Of a stretch of 64,000 bases of DNA, positions 17,804 through 25,794 are shown piece by piece (position 1 is the stretch's first letter; each line of letters begins with the position of its first letter). Source of the DNA: Acinetobacter marinus. GTDB taxonomy: Bacteria > Pseudomonadota > Gammaproteobacteria > Pseudomonadales > Moraxellaceae. Under the pieces are notes generated by a model, which saw only the letters and a list, made by a program, of their open reading frames with translations, was not told the DNA's origin and did not search any database. The translations under genes were made by a program, and so were the position numbers. The DNA is taken from NCBI RefSeq assembly GCF_900096915.1, contig NZ_FMYK01000002.1:248001-312000 (forward strand). Reading direction: 5' to 3'.

Positions 17804-18217
17804 ATGTTGCAACCTAAACGTACCAAATTCCGTAAAGTGCACAAAGGCCGTAACACTGGTCTAGCGCATCGTGGTAGTACAGTATCATTCGGTACGATCG
17901 CATTGAAAGCGACTGAACGTGGTCAAATGACTGCGCGTCAGATCGAAGCAGCGCGTCGTACGATTAGCCGTCGTGTAAAACGTGGTGGTAAGATTTACAT
18001 CCGTGTATTCCCTGACAAACCAATTACTGAAAAACCATTAGAAGTTCGTATGGGTAAAGGTAAAGGTTCTGTTGAATACTGGGTTTGCCAAATCAAGCCA
18101 GGTAAGATCCTGTACGAAATGGAAGGTGTGAACGATGAGTTGGCACGCGAAGCATTCACGCTTGCAGCTGCTAAGCTCCCGTTTAAAACCACTATCGTAA
18201 CTCGGACGGTAATGTAA
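17804..18217 (+). CDS. rplP: 50S ribosomal protein L16
   Basis: L16 (137 residues) contacts tRNA near the A site. It has MLQPKRTKFRKVHKGRN at the start, IEAARRTISR and the conserved PVTEKP-like loop (DKPITEKPLEVRMGKGKG), which carries the arginine hydroxylated by RoxA/YcfD in E. coli. Its stop codon overlaps the rpmC ATG by one base (TAATG). Confidence 0.98.
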   Translation: MLQPKRTKFRKVHKGRNTGLAHRGSTVSFGTIALKATERGQMTARQIEAARRTISRRVKRGGKIYIRVFPDKPITEKPLEVRMGKGKGSVEYWVCQIKPGKILYEMEGVNDELAREAFTLAAAKLPFKTTIVTRTVM

Positions 18218-18414
18218 TGAATACTAAAGATCTACGTGAAAAATCGGTAGAAGAATTGAAAGCCTTGCTTGATGAGCAACAGCTTAACCAATTCCGTCTT
18301 CGCATGGCGAAAGCGACTGGTCAATTGGGCAAAACGCACGAAGTGCAAATTGCTCGTAAGGCGATCGCACGCATCAAGACACTCCTTACCGAAAAACAGG
18401 GGAACGGACAATGA
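18217..18414 (+). CDS. rpmC: 50S ribosomal protein L29
   Basis: L29 (65 residues) lies next to L23 at the tunnel exit. It shows KDLREKSVEELKALLDEQQLNQFRLRMAKATGQ and VQIARKAIARIKTLL, the two long helices of the family. It overlaps rplP by one base and rpsQ by four, so all three are translationally coupled. Confidence 0.98.
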   Translation: MNTKDLREKSVEELKALLDEQQLNQFRLRMAKATGQLGKTHEVQIARKAIARIKTLLTEKQGNGQ

Positions 18415-18668
18415 GTGAGAATACAGTTCGCACTTTAACGGGTAAAGTCGTTAGTGACAAAATGGATAAGTCGATTGTTGTACTTATCGAACGTCGCGTT
18501 CAACACCCGTTGTATGGCAAATCAATCCGCCGTTCAACTAAGTTACATGCTCATGATGAGAACAATACCGCTAAGTTAGGCGATCTTGTAACCATCAAAG
18601 AAAGCCGCCCAATTTCTAAAACTAAGTCTTGGACTTTAGTTGAAGTAGTTGAAGCAGCTGCTGAGTAA
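18411..18668 (+). CDS. rpsQ: 30S ribosomal protein S17
   Basis: S17 (85 residues) is a primary 16S rRNA binder. It has RTLTGKVVSDKMDKSIVVLIERRVQHPLYGK and the GDLVTIKESRPISKTKSW signature. It is the last gene of the S10 operon, and 89 bases separate it from rplN. Confidence 0.98.
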   Translation: MSENTVRTLTGKVVSDKMDKSIVVLIERRVQHPLYGKSIRRSTKLHAHDENNTAKLGDLVTIKESRPISKTKSWTLVEVVEAAAE

Positions 18669-18757
18669 TTCAACGTTCTTGTTGCATCATTGGCAAATTT
18701 CGAGTAGGATTAGCGCCTTTCGAATGAGCCAGTGATGCTCGGTTTTGGAGTAGGGCA

Positions 18758-19126
18758 ATGATTCAAACCGAAAGTATGCTCGACGTAGCAGATAACAGTG
18801 GTGCACGCCGCGTACAATGTATTAAAGTACTCGGTGGTTCGCATCGTCGTTACGCTTCTGTTGGCGATATTATTAAAGTAACTGTAAAAGAAGCAATTCC
18901 ACGTGGCCGTGTTAAAAAAGGCGACGTCATGAATGCTGTTGTTGTTCGTACCAAATTTGGTATTCGTCGTCCAGACGGTTCTGTGATCCGTTTTGATGAC
19001 AATGCTGCGGTGATTTTGAACAATAACAAAGCACCGATTGCAACTCGTATTTTCGGACCAGTGACTCGTGAACTTCGTACTGAACAGTTCATGAAAATCA
19101 TTTCATTGGCTCCAGAAGTTCTATAA
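18758..19126 (+). CDS. rplN: 50S ribosomal protein L14
   Basis: L14 (122 residues) forms an intersubunit bridge and binds the silencing factor RsfS. The sequence MIQTESMLDVADNSGARRVQCI, the basic loop and DDNAAVILNNNKAPIATRIFGPV are canonical. It opens the spc part of the cluster after an 89-base gap; I see no convincing -35/-10 pair there, so read-through from the S10 promoter is likely. Confidence 0.98.
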   Translation: MIQTESMLDVADNSGARRVQCIKVLGGSHRRYASVGDIIKVTVKEAIPRGRVKKGDVMNAVVVRTKFGIRRPDGSVIRFDDNAAVILNNNKAPIATRIFGPVTRELRTEQFMKIISLAPEVL

Positions 19127-19135
19127 GAGGCAATC

Positions 19136-19456
19136 ATGGCTAAAATTAAAAAAGGCGATCAAGTGATCGTGATCGCTGGTAAAGAAAAAGGCAAACAGGG
19201 TACTGTGCTGTCTATTTCAGAAGATCGTGTTAAGGTTGAAGGCCTTAACTTGGTGAAGAAGCATCAAAAGCCAAACCGTGTAACTGGCGCTGAAGGCGGC
19301 ATCGTTACTCAAGAGGCTTCGCTTCATATCTCTAATGTGGCAATCTTAAATGCTACAACCCAAAAGGCTGACCGTATTGGTTACCAAGTTGATGCAGAAG
19401 GCACGAAAACTCGTGTTTACAAGTCAAATGGTGAAGCAGTGGCGGCAGCGAAGTAA
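19136..19456 (+). CDS. rplX: 50S ribosomal protein L24
   Basis: L24 (106 residues) starts 50S assembly. It has the KOW motif near the N-terminus (KIKKGDQVIVIAGKEKGKQGTV) and the downstream GLNLVKKHQKPN segment. AGAGG precedes the ATG, and the gene lies nine bases after rplN. Confidence 0.98.
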   Translation: MAKIKKGDQVIVIAGKEKGKQGTVLSISEDRVKVEGLNLVKKHQKPNRVTGAEGGIVTQEASLHISNVAILNATTQKADRIGYQVDAEGTKTRVYKSNGEAVAAAK

Positions 19457-19471
19457 TAGGTTGATAGGGCA

Positions 19472-20008
19472 ATGGCCAGACTTAAAACTCGTTATAACGA
19501 CGAACTTAAAGCCAAACTTAAAGAAGAGTTAGGCATTAAGAATGTGATGGAGATTCCTCGCATCACAAAAATCACTCTAAACATGGGTGTTGGTGCAGCT
19601 GCAACTGATAAGAAATTATTAGATGGCGCTGTGGCAGACATGACGTTAATTGCTGGTCAAAAGCCAGTGGTAACGCTTGCACGTAAATCAATCGCTGGTT
19701 TTAAAATTCGTGATGGTTGGCCAATCGGGTGTAAAGTTACATTACGTGGCGACCAAATGTATGAATTCTTAGATCGCTTGATCTCTATTGCAATCCCACG
19801 TATCCGTGACTTCCGTGGTTTCTCAGCGAAATCATTTGATGGTCGTGGTAACTATTCAATGGGTTTGAAAGAGCAAATCGTTTTCCCTGAAATCGATTTC
19901 GATAAGATTGATCGTATTCGTGGTATGGATATTACCGTTACTACGACTGCTCGCACCGATGACGAAGGCCGTGCGCTTATGCGTGCATTCGGCTTCCCGT
20001 TCAAATAA
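19472..20008 (+). CDS. rplE: 50S ribosomal protein L5
   Basis: L5 (178 residues) carries 5S rRNA into the ribosome with L18 and contacts S13 and the P-site tRNA. Signatures are PRITKITLNMGVG, KPVVTLARKSIAGFKIRDG and the late GMDITVTTTARTDDEGRALMRAFGFPF. Full length. Confidence 0.98.
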   Translation: MARLKTRYNDELKAKLKEELGIKNVMEIPRITKITLNMGVGAAATDKKLLDGAVADMTLIAGQKPVVTLARKSIAGFKIRDGWPIGCKVTLRGDQMYEFLDRLISIAIPRIRDFRGFSAKSFDGRGNYSMGLKEQIVFPEIDFDKIDRIRGMDITVTTTARTDDEGRALMRAFGFPFK

Positions 20009-20017
20009 GAGGTCGAT

Positions 20018-20323
20018 ATGGCTAAGAAAGGTATGATTAATCGCGAATTAAAACGTGAGAAAACAGTCGCTAAATACGCTGCAAAACGTGCTGAATTAAA
20101 AGCAATTATTGCAAACGTCAATGCGTCTGAAGAAGAGCGTTTTGAAGCGATGATGAAATTTCAAGCATTACCACGTAATGCATCTCCAGTGCGTCTGCGT
20201 AACCGTTGTGGTTTGACTGGTCGTCCACATGGTTATTTCCGCAAGTTCGGTCTAAGCCGTAACAAATTGCGTGATACCGTGATGCAGGGTGATGTCCCAG
20301 GCGTGGTTAAGGCAAGCTGGTAA
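20018..20323 (+). CDS. rpsN: 30S ribosomal protein S14 (zinc-free type)
   Basis: S14 (101 residues) sits in the 30S head. This is the long form without the four zinc cysteines: the CGLTGRPHGYFRKFGLSRNKLR signature keeps only a single cysteine. It lies nine bases after rplE. Confidence 0.98.
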   Translation: MAKKGMINRELKREKTVAKYAAKRAELKAIIANVNASEEERFEAMMKFQALPRNASPVRLRNRCGLTGRPHGYFRKFGLSRNKLRDTVMQGDVPGVVKASW

Positions 20324-20336
20324 GGAGCGACTATAA

Positions 20337-20732
20337 ATGAGTATGCAAGATACCGTTGCCGACATGCTAACACGTGTTCGTAACGCACAAATGGCAAATA
20401 AAGCAACTGTTGCTATGCCAAGCTCTAAATTGAAGGTTTCAATTGCAAACGTTCTAGAGCAAGAAGGTTATATCTCTGGCGTTGAAGTATCTTCCGAGGG
20501 TGCTAAGACGACTTTGACCATTACCTTGAAATATTTTGAAGGCAAACCAGTTATCGAAAGCATTAAGCGTGTAAGCCGTCCAGGTCTACGCCAATATCGC
20601 AATAAAGATAGCTTACCAAGCGTGAAGCAAGGTTTAGGTGTTGCAATTGTTTCTACAAGCAAAGGTGTCATGACTGACCGTGCGGCTCGTGCTGCAGGTG
20701 TTGGTGGTGAAGTCCTTGCTTTTGTATCTTAA
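20337..20732 (+). CDS. rpsH: 30S ribosomal protein S8
   Basis: S8 (131 residues) binds the central domain of 16S rRNA and represses the spc operon in E. coli by binding its mRNA near rplE. The signatures MSMQDTVADMLTRVRNAQMA and the C-terminal GLGVAIVSTSKGVMTDRAARAAGVGGEVLAFV are intact. Confidence 0.98.
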   Translation: MSMQDTVADMLTRVRNAQMANKATVAMPSSKLKVSIANVLEQEGYISGVEVSSEGAKTTLTITLKYFEGKPVIESIKRVSRPGLRQYRNKDSLPSVKQGLGVAIVSTSKGVMTDRAARAAGVGGEVLAFVS

Positions 20733-20745
20733 TAGGTGATTCCTC

Positions 20746-21279
20746 ATGTCTCGTGTGGCTAAAGCCCCAGTAACTGTACCAAATGGTGTAACAGTTACTC
20801 AGAACGGCCGGCAGGTCGAAGTGAAAGGCAGCAAAGGTACGTTGTCTTTCAACCTGCATGCGCTGGTCGAGCTAAAACAGGAAGAAGGTAAACTTCAAAT
20901 TGCTCCTAAGCAAGAGTCGAAAGACGCTTGGATGCAAGCTGGTACTGCTCGCGCTGTATTAAATAACCTCGTGAAGGGTGTAAGTGACGGTTTTGAACGT
21001 AAACTGCAACTAATCGGTGTTGGTTATAAAGCTGCGGTGAAAGGTAATGTTGTTAACCTGAACCTTGGTTTTTCTCATCCAATCGATTACAACTTGCCTG
21101 AAGGTGTGACTGCTGAAACACCTACAGCGACTGAAGTGGTACTGAAGTCTGCTGATAAGCAATTATTAGGTCAAGTTGCTTCTGAAATCCGTGGCTATCG
21201 TCCACCAGAGCCTTATAAAGGTAAAGGTGTTCGTTATTCTGACGAAGTTGTACTTCGTAAAGAAGCTAAGAAGAAATAA
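20746..21279 (+). CDS. rplF: 50S ribosomal protein L6
   Basis: L6 (177 residues) lies near the GTPase centre; its two similar domains are both present. Signatures are MSRVAKAPVTVPNGV, LIGVGYKAAVKGNVVNLNLGFSHP and the C-terminal RPPEPYKGKGVRY motif. It is 13 bases after rpsH. Confidence 0.98.
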   Translation: MSRVAKAPVTVPNGVTVTQNGRQVEVKGSKGTLSFNLHALVELKQEEGKLQIAPKQESKDAWMQAGTARAVLNNLVKGVSDGFERKLQLIGVGYKAAVKGNVVNLNLGFSHPIDYNLPEGVTAETPTATEVVLKSADKQLLGQVASEIRGYRPPEPYKGKGVRYSDEVVLRKEAKKK

Positions 21280-21293
21280 GGCGCGAGGTTCTT

Positions 21294-21644
21294 ATGAACG
21301 AAAAGAAACAATCCCGCTTGCGTCGTGCAAAAAGCACACGCTTGCACATTCGTGCATTGGGTGCGACTCGTTTGTGTGTAAACCGCACACCGCGTCACAT
21401 CTATGCGCAAGTGATTTCTGCAGATGGTGGCAAAGTATTAGCGCAGGCTTCTACTTTGGATGCATCTTTGCGTAGTGGTACTACGGGTAACGTTGATGCG
21501 GCAACTAAAGTTGGTGCATTGATCGCTGAACGTGCTAAAGCTGCTGGCGTAACAAAAGTTGCATTTGACCGTTCTGGTTTTAAATTTCATGGTCGTATCA
21601 AAGCCTTGGCTGATGCTGCTCGTGAAAACGGCTTGGAGTTCTAA
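21294..21644 (+). CDS. rplR: 50S ribosomal protein L18
   Basis: L18 (116 residues) binds 5S rRNA with L5. It has the basic N-terminus (KKQSRLRRAKSTRLHIRA), the middle RLCVNRTPRHIYAQVI and the C-terminal VAFDRSGFKFHGRIKALADAAR signature. It ends two bases before rpsE. Confidence 0.98.
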   Translation: MNEKKQSRLRRAKSTRLHIRALGATRLCVNRTPRHIYAQVISADGGKVLAQASTLDASLRSGTTGNVDAATKVGALIAERAKAAGVTKVAFDRSGFKFHGRIKALADAARENGLEF

Positions 21645-21646
21645 TC

Positions 21647-22144
21647 ATGGCTAAAGTTGAACAAAACGACGGTCTTGTTGAAAAGCTGGTTGCCGTTGAT
21701 CGTGTAGCCAAAGTGGTTAAAGGTGGTCGTATCTTCTCTTTCACAGCATTGACTGTGGTTGGTGATGGTAATGGTCGTGTAGGTTTTGGTCGTGGTAAAG
21801 CACGTGAAGTTCCAGCTGCTATTCAAAAAGCACTAGAAGCTGCACGTCGCAACATGATTACTGTTGATCTGAAAGGAACAACTTTACAACACCCTGTGAA
21901 TGCACGTCATGGTGCAAGCCGTGTGTACATGCAACCTGCATCTGAAGGTACTGGCGTAATTGCTGGTGGCGCAATGCGTGCTGTTCTTGAAGCAGCTGGT
22001 GTACATAACGTACTTGCGAAATGTTATGGCTCTACAAATGCTGCTAACGTAGTCAACGCAACTTTCAACGGTTTGCGTGATATGACTTCTCCTGAGAAAG
22101 TCGCTGCGAAACGTGGTAAATCAGTAGAAGAAATTCAAGGGTAA
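21647..22144 (+). CDS. rpsE: 30S ribosomal protein S5
   Basis: S5 (165 residues) helps translational accuracy and mRNA unwinding at the entry site. It has the double-stranded RNA-binding-like domain with VVKGGRIFSFTALTVVGDG and the loop VGFGRGKAREVPAAIQKA, in which mutations give spectinomycin resistance in E. coli. Full length and canonical. Confidence 0.98.
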   Translation: MAKVEQNDGLVEKLVAVDRVAKVVKGGRIFSFTALTVVGDGNGRVGFGRGKAREVPAAIQKALEAARRNMITVDLKGTTLQHPVNARHGASRVYMQPASEGTGVIAGGAMRAVLEAAGVHNVLAKCYGSTNAANVVNATFNGLRDMTSPEKVAAKRGKSVEEIQG

Positions 22145-22149
22145 TAATC

Positions 22150-22326
22150 ATGAAAACGATTAAAGTTACCCAGACTAAATCATCTTCGCATCGTTTGAAA
22201 AATCACAAACTTTGCCTACAAGGTTTAGGTCTGCGTCGCATTGGTCATACTGTAGAAGTAGTTGATACTCCTTCTAACCGTGGCATGATCAATAAAGTTT
22301 ACTATATGGTCAGTGTAGAGGAATAA
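22150..22326 (+). CDS. rpmD: 50S ribosomal protein L30
   Basis: A 58-residue protein between rpsE and rplO, the usual place of L30. It begins MKTIKVTQTKSSSHRLKNHK and continues with GLGLRRIGHTVEVVDTPSNRG, the family signature, ending in MINKVYYMVSVEE. The start ATG at 22150 lies five bases after the rpsE stop. Confidence 0.97.
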   Translation: MKTIKVTQTKSSSHRLKNHKLCLQGLGLRRIGHTVEVVDTPSNRGMINKVYYMVSVEE

Positions 22327-22329
22327 GCC

Positions 22330-22770
22330 ATGACTCTGCGTTTGAATGAACTCGCACCTGCAGAAGGTGCAAAGCGCGAAAATCTTCGCCTTGGTCGCGG
22401 TATCGGTTCTGGTGTCGGTAAGACTGGTGGTCGTGGTGTGAAAGGTCAAAAATCACGTAAAAGTGGTGGCGTTCGCCCAGGTTTCGAAGGTGGTCAAACT
22501 GCGCTGTATCGTCGTTTACCAAAATTTGGTTTTACTAGCCAAATCGCATTGAAAACTGCTGAAGTACGTTTGTCTGAGCTTGCAAAAGTTGAAGGTGATA
22601 TCGTTTCACTTGAGACATTGAAAGCTGCGAACGTAGTACGTAAAGATATGTTGCGTGCTCGTATTGTACTTTCTGGTGATGTTGCTCGTGCATTCACTAT
22701 TCAAGGTGTTGCATTGACTAAAGGTGCGAAAGCTGCTGTTGAAGCGGCTGGCGGTAAAGTCGAGGAGTAA
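22330..22770 (+). CDS. rplO: 50S ribosomal protein L15
   Basis: L15 (146 residues) is a late 50S assembly protein. The Gly/Arg/Lys-rich N-terminal extension (LGRGIGSGVGKTGGRGVKGQ, KSGGVRPGFEGGQTALYRRLPKFGF) is intact, followed by the globular domain. GAGGAG near its stop serves as the ribosome-binding site of secY. Confidence 0.98.
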   Translation: MTLRLNELAPAEGAKRENLRLGRGIGSGVGKTGGRGVKGQKSRKSGGVRPGFEGGQTALYRRLPKFGFTSQIALKTAEVRLSELAKVEGDIVSLETLKAANVVRKDMLRARIVLSGDVARAFTIQGVALTKGAKAAVEAAGGKVEE

Positions 22771-22776
22771 TCGTCG

Positions 22777-24129
22777 GTGTCTATGTCTCCTAGTTCTTCA
22801 GGTCACGTGCATTTGCAAAAAGGGCAACCTTTTTATGTCAAGTATCGTGAGATTATTAACCGACTCATGTTCCTTGTGGGGGCATTGTTGGTGTTTCGAC
22901 TAGGAGCGCATATCCCTGTACCTGGTATTAATAATGCTGCGCTAGAGAATTTGTTTAATGCAAACCAAGGCACAATCCTTGGGATGTTTAACATGTTCTC
23001 TGGTGGTGCATTAGAGCGTATGTCGATTCTTGCGCTTGGAATCATGCCGTATATTTCGGCATCGATCATTGTGCAGCTCATGTCTTCTGTAGTGCCTTCA
23101 TTAGAAGCACTGAAAAAAGAAGGTGAGCAAGGTAAACGTAAAATCCAGCAATATACGCGTCAAGGCACATTATTACTTGCACTGGTTCAATCAGTCGGTA
23201 TGTGTGCTGGTTTGATTAGTCAAGGGATTACCTTATCTACTGGCTTGGCATTCTATGTTCCTGCTGTGACTTCTTTGGTTGCAGGCACCATGTTTTTGAT
23301 GTGGTTGGGTGAACAGATTACTGAGCGTGGTGTGGGTAACGGGATCTCGATGATTATCTTTGCGGGTATTGTTGCAGGTTTACCAACATTGGTGATGCAG
23401 ACGTTCACTTCGGTTGAAAGTGGACAGAGCAGTATGATTGCGATTTTAGTATTTGCGGTGTTGTCCTTATTTGTATTGGCAGCCATTGTATTTATCGAAA
23501 AAGCGCAACGTCGTGTGCCAGTGAACTATGCACAAAAGCAACAAGGTCGTCGTATCTTTACTGCACAGCAAACCCATTTGCCATTAAAAATTAATATGGC
23601 AGGTGTGATTCCAGCGATCTTTGCTAGCTCACTACTCTTGTTCCCTGCAAGTTTAGGGCAATGGGTGGGTGGTAATGATCCTGATGCGGGTATTATTAAA
23701 AGTACATTGCAAGATTTGGCTTTAGTTTTATCACCTGGACAACCGCTGTATTTGATTTTGTTCGGTGTTTTAATCATCTTCTTCTGTTATTTTTATACCG
23801 CTTTGGTATTTAGTCCAAAAGAAGTTGCTGAGAATCTAAAGCGTAGTGGCGCATATGTGCCGGGGATTCGCCCAGGCGAACAGACATCACGATATTTGGA
23901 TCATATTCTCAATCGTTTGACCTTTATTGGTGCGATTTATATGACGGTCATCTGTCTGATGCCGATGGTGTTACAAAGCTCGTTTGGTGTGCCATTCTAT
24001 TTAGGTGGAACATCCTTGCTGATTGTTGTGGTTGTTGTGATGGACTTCATGGCGCAGCTACAAGCACATTTAACTTCGCATCAATATGATAATCAAACAT
24101 TGATGAGAAAATCGACCGCTAAGTCGTAA
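22777..24129 (+). CDS. secY: Sec translocon channel protein SecY
   Basis: SecY (about 450 residues, ten membrane segments) forms the protein-conducting channel with SecE and SecG. It contains the typical early stretch FRLGAHIPVPGIN, the plug and lateral-gate helices (MFSGGALERMSILALGIMPYISASI), the cytoplasmic loop NYAQKQQGRR and the late loop KRSGAYVPGIRPGEQTSRYL. I take the GTG at 22777, nine bases after GAGGAG; the alternative ATG at 22783 is 15 bases away and less well placed. It is part of the spc operon, as usual. Confidence 0.96.
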   Translation: MSMSPSSSGHVHLQKGQPFYVKYREIINRLMFLVGALLVFRLGAHIPVPGINNAALENLFNANQGTILGMFNMFSGGALERMSILALGIMPYISASIIVQLMSSVVPSLEALKKEGEQGKRKIQQYTRQGTLLLALVQSVGMCAGLISQGITLSTGLAFYVPAVTSLVAGTMFLMWLGEQITERGVGNGISMIIFAGIVAGLPTLVMQTFTSVESGQSSMIAILVFAVLSLFVLAAIVFIEKAQRRVPVNYAQKQQGRRIFTAQQTHLPLKINMAGVIPAIFASSLLLFPASLGQWVGGNDPDAGIIKSTLQDLALVLSPGQPLYLILFGVLIIFFCYFYTALVFSPKEVAENLKRSGAYVPGIRPGEQTSRYLDHILNRLTFIGAIYMTVICLMPMVLQSSFGVPFYLGGTSLLIVVVVVMDFMAQLQAHLTSHQYDNQTLMRKSTAKS

Positions 24130-24151
24130 GACAAAGCATTAGAGGTTTATC

Positions 24152-24268
24152 ATGAAAGTTCAAGCTTCAGTGAAAAAAATTTGTGGTAACTGTAAAGTTA
24201 TCCGTCGTAATGGGGTAATTCGCGTAATTTGTAGCGCAGAACCTCGTCATAAACAACGTCAAGGTTAA
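24152..24268 (+). CDS. rpmJ: 50S ribosomal protein L36 (zinc-binding type)
   Basis: A 38-residue protein starting MKVQASVKKICGNCKVIRR with Cys11, Cys14, Cys27 and His33, the zinc-binding form of L36. AGAGG precedes the ATG. It lies between secY and rpsM, as in other proteobacteria. Confidence 0.97.
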   Translation: MKVQASVKKICGNCKVIRRNGVIRVICSAEPRHKQRQG

Positions 24269-24285
24269 TCTTAATCTTAGACCTG

Positions 24286-24314
24286 TTGATTTATTAGGTA
24301 ATTTGGGTTAATAT
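24286..24314 (+). promoter_or_regulatory. promoter of the alpha operon (rpsM-rplQ)
   Basis: -35 TTGATT (24286-24291), 17-base spacer, -10 TAATAT (24309-24314), then a GC-rich discriminator CCGCCCC. The site lies 62 bases before rpsM. A GC-rich discriminator fits stringent control. Confidence 0.75.
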
Positions 24315-24341
24315 CCGCCCCTCAAGATTTTTGTGGGGCGG
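24315..24341 (+). repeat. GC-rich inverted repeat before rpsM
   Basis: Perfect 7-bp arms CCGCCCC (24315-24321) and GGGGCGG (24335-24341) around a 13-base loop. It could terminate the spc transcript, but no T run follows, and its left arm overlaps the expected start site of the alpha promoter. Confidence 0.6.
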
Positions 24342-24376
24342 CTCATTATCTCGAGCGCCTTGTTGGAGAAAAGTCA

Positions 24377-24733
24377 ATGGCTCGTATTGCCGGTGTAAAC
24401 ATTCCGGATAACAAGCATGCTGTTATCTCTCTCACGTACATTTTTGGTGTTGGTCGCCATACTGCTAAGAATATCTTAGCTGCTGTTGGTATTGCACCGA
24501 CAACGAAAATTCGTGAATTAGATGACGCACAGCTAGATGCGATTCGCTCGGAAATTGCTAAGGTTCCTACCGAAGGTGATTTACGTCGTGAAATTTCCAT
24601 GAACATTAAACGTTTAATGGATTTAGGTTGCTACCGCGGCCTTCGTCATCGTCGCAGCTTGCCTGTCCGTGGTCAACGCACCAAAACTAACGCACGTACC
24701 CGTAAAGGTCCGCGCAAACCGATTAAAAAGTAA
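24377..24733 (+). CDS. rpsM: 30S ribosomal protein S13
   Basis: S13 (118 residues) contacts the 50S and P-site tRNA. It begins MARIAGVNIPDNKHAVISLTYIFGVG and ends with the basic tail RGQRTKTNARTRKGPRKP, both canonical. First gene of the alpha operon. Confidence 0.98.
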   Translation: MARIAGVNIPDNKHAVISLTYIFGVGRHTAKNILAAVGIAPTTKIRELDDAQLDAIRSEIAKVPTEGDLRREISMNIKRLMDLGCYRGLRHRRSLPVRGQRTKTNARTRKGPRKPIKK

Positions 24734-24752
24734 GATTTTTGGAAGCTAAAAG

Positions 24753-25139
24753 ATGGCTAAAGATACTCGCACACGCAAGAAGGTCTCTCGTACCGTCTCT
24801 GAAGGTGTTGCACACATTCACGCGTCTTTTAATAACACCATTGTAACCATTACCGATCGTCAAGGTAATGCATTGGCTTGGGCCACCTCAGGTGGACAAG
24901 GCTTCCGTGGATCACGTAAATCAACTCCGTTTGCTGCTCAGGTAGCGGCTGAAGTTGCTGGTAAAGCAGCTTTGGACTACGGTTTGAAAAACTTGGACGT
25001 CCTTGTAAAAGGTCCTGGTCCAGGTCGTGAATCTGCGGTTCGTGCATTAGGTGCAGTGGGTTATAAGATTAACAGCATTACCGATGTGACCCCAATTCCT
25101 CACAACGGTTGCCGTCCACCTAAAAAACGTCGCGTGTAA
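24753..25139 (+). CDS. rpsK: 30S ribosomal protein S11
   Basis: S11 (128 residues) forms the platform with S7 near the E site. Signatures are HIHASFNNTIVTITDRQGNAL and KGPGPGRESAVRAL, and the C-terminal DVTPIPHNGCRPPKKRRV. AAG-rich ribosome-binding site upstream; 19 bases after rpsM. Confidence 0.98.
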   Translation: MAKDTRTRKKVSRTVSEGVAHIHASFNNTIVTITDRQGNALAWATSGGQGFRGSRKSTPFAAQVAAEVAGKAALDYGLKNLDVLVKGPGPGRESAVRALGAVGYKINSITDVTPIPHNGCRPPKKRRV

Positions 25140-25151
25140 GGAGAAACATTC

Positions 25152-25778
25152 ATGGCTCGTTATATTGGTCCTAAATGCAAACTCTCTCGCCGCGAAGGGA
25201 CAGACCTGCAACTTAAATCTGGCGTTAAACCTTTTGACGTCAAAACGAAAAAACATGCTAAAGCGCCTGGTCAACATGGCGGGGCTCGTGGCAGTAAGCA
25301 ATCTGAGTATTCACTACAATTACGTGAAAAACAAAAAGTACGTCGTATGTACGGTGTTTTAGAGCGTCAATTTAGTAATTACTATAAAGAAGCTGCTCGT
25401 GTAAAAGGTGCAACAGGTGAAAACTTGTTACAACTCCTTGAAAGCCGTTTAGATAACGTTGTTTATCGTATGGGCTTTGGTTCTACTCGTGCAGAAGCTC
25501 GTCAGTTAGTTTCTCACCGTAGCATTACTTTGAATGGTCGCCGTGTAAATATTGCATCAATTCAAGTGAAAGCAGGTGATGTGATTGCTGTGCATGAAGG
25601 CGCTAAACAACAATTGCGTATTAAAAATGCAATTGAATTAGCGACTCAACGTGGTATTCCAGAGTGGGTTGATGTAGATCACTCTAAATTGGAAGGTACG
25701 TTTAAATCTGCACCAGATCGCGCTGATCTATCTGCTGAAATTAATGAAAGCTTGATTGTAGAATTGTATTCTAAATAA
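25152..25778 (+). CDS. rpsD: 30S ribosomal protein S4
   Basis: S4 (208 residues) is a primary 16S rRNA binder and represses the alpha operon in E. coli by binding a pseudoknot before rpsM. It has the N-terminal domain (MARYIGPKCKLSRREGTDL) and the S4 RNA-binding domain (LESRLDNVVYRMGF, ARQLVSHRSITLNGRRVNI). Zinc cysteines of the C+ form are absent. Confidence 0.98.
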   Translation: MARYIGPKCKLSRREGTDLQLKSGVKPFDVKTKKHAKAPGQHGGARGSKQSEYSLQLREKQKVRRMYGVLERQFSNYYKEAARVKGATGENLLQLLESRLDNVVYRMGFGSTRAEARQLVSHRSITLNGRRVNIASIQVKAGDVIAVHEGAKQQLRIKNAIELATQRGIPEWVDVDHSKLEGTFKSAPDRADLSAEINESLIVELYSK

Positions 25779-25794
25779 TCCTTGAGGTGGCAAT

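Noticed and set aside
18669..18757. A separate spc promoter between rpsQ and rplN.
   Set aside because: The best TTGTTG or TTGGCA candidates have poor spacing and no good -10 element.
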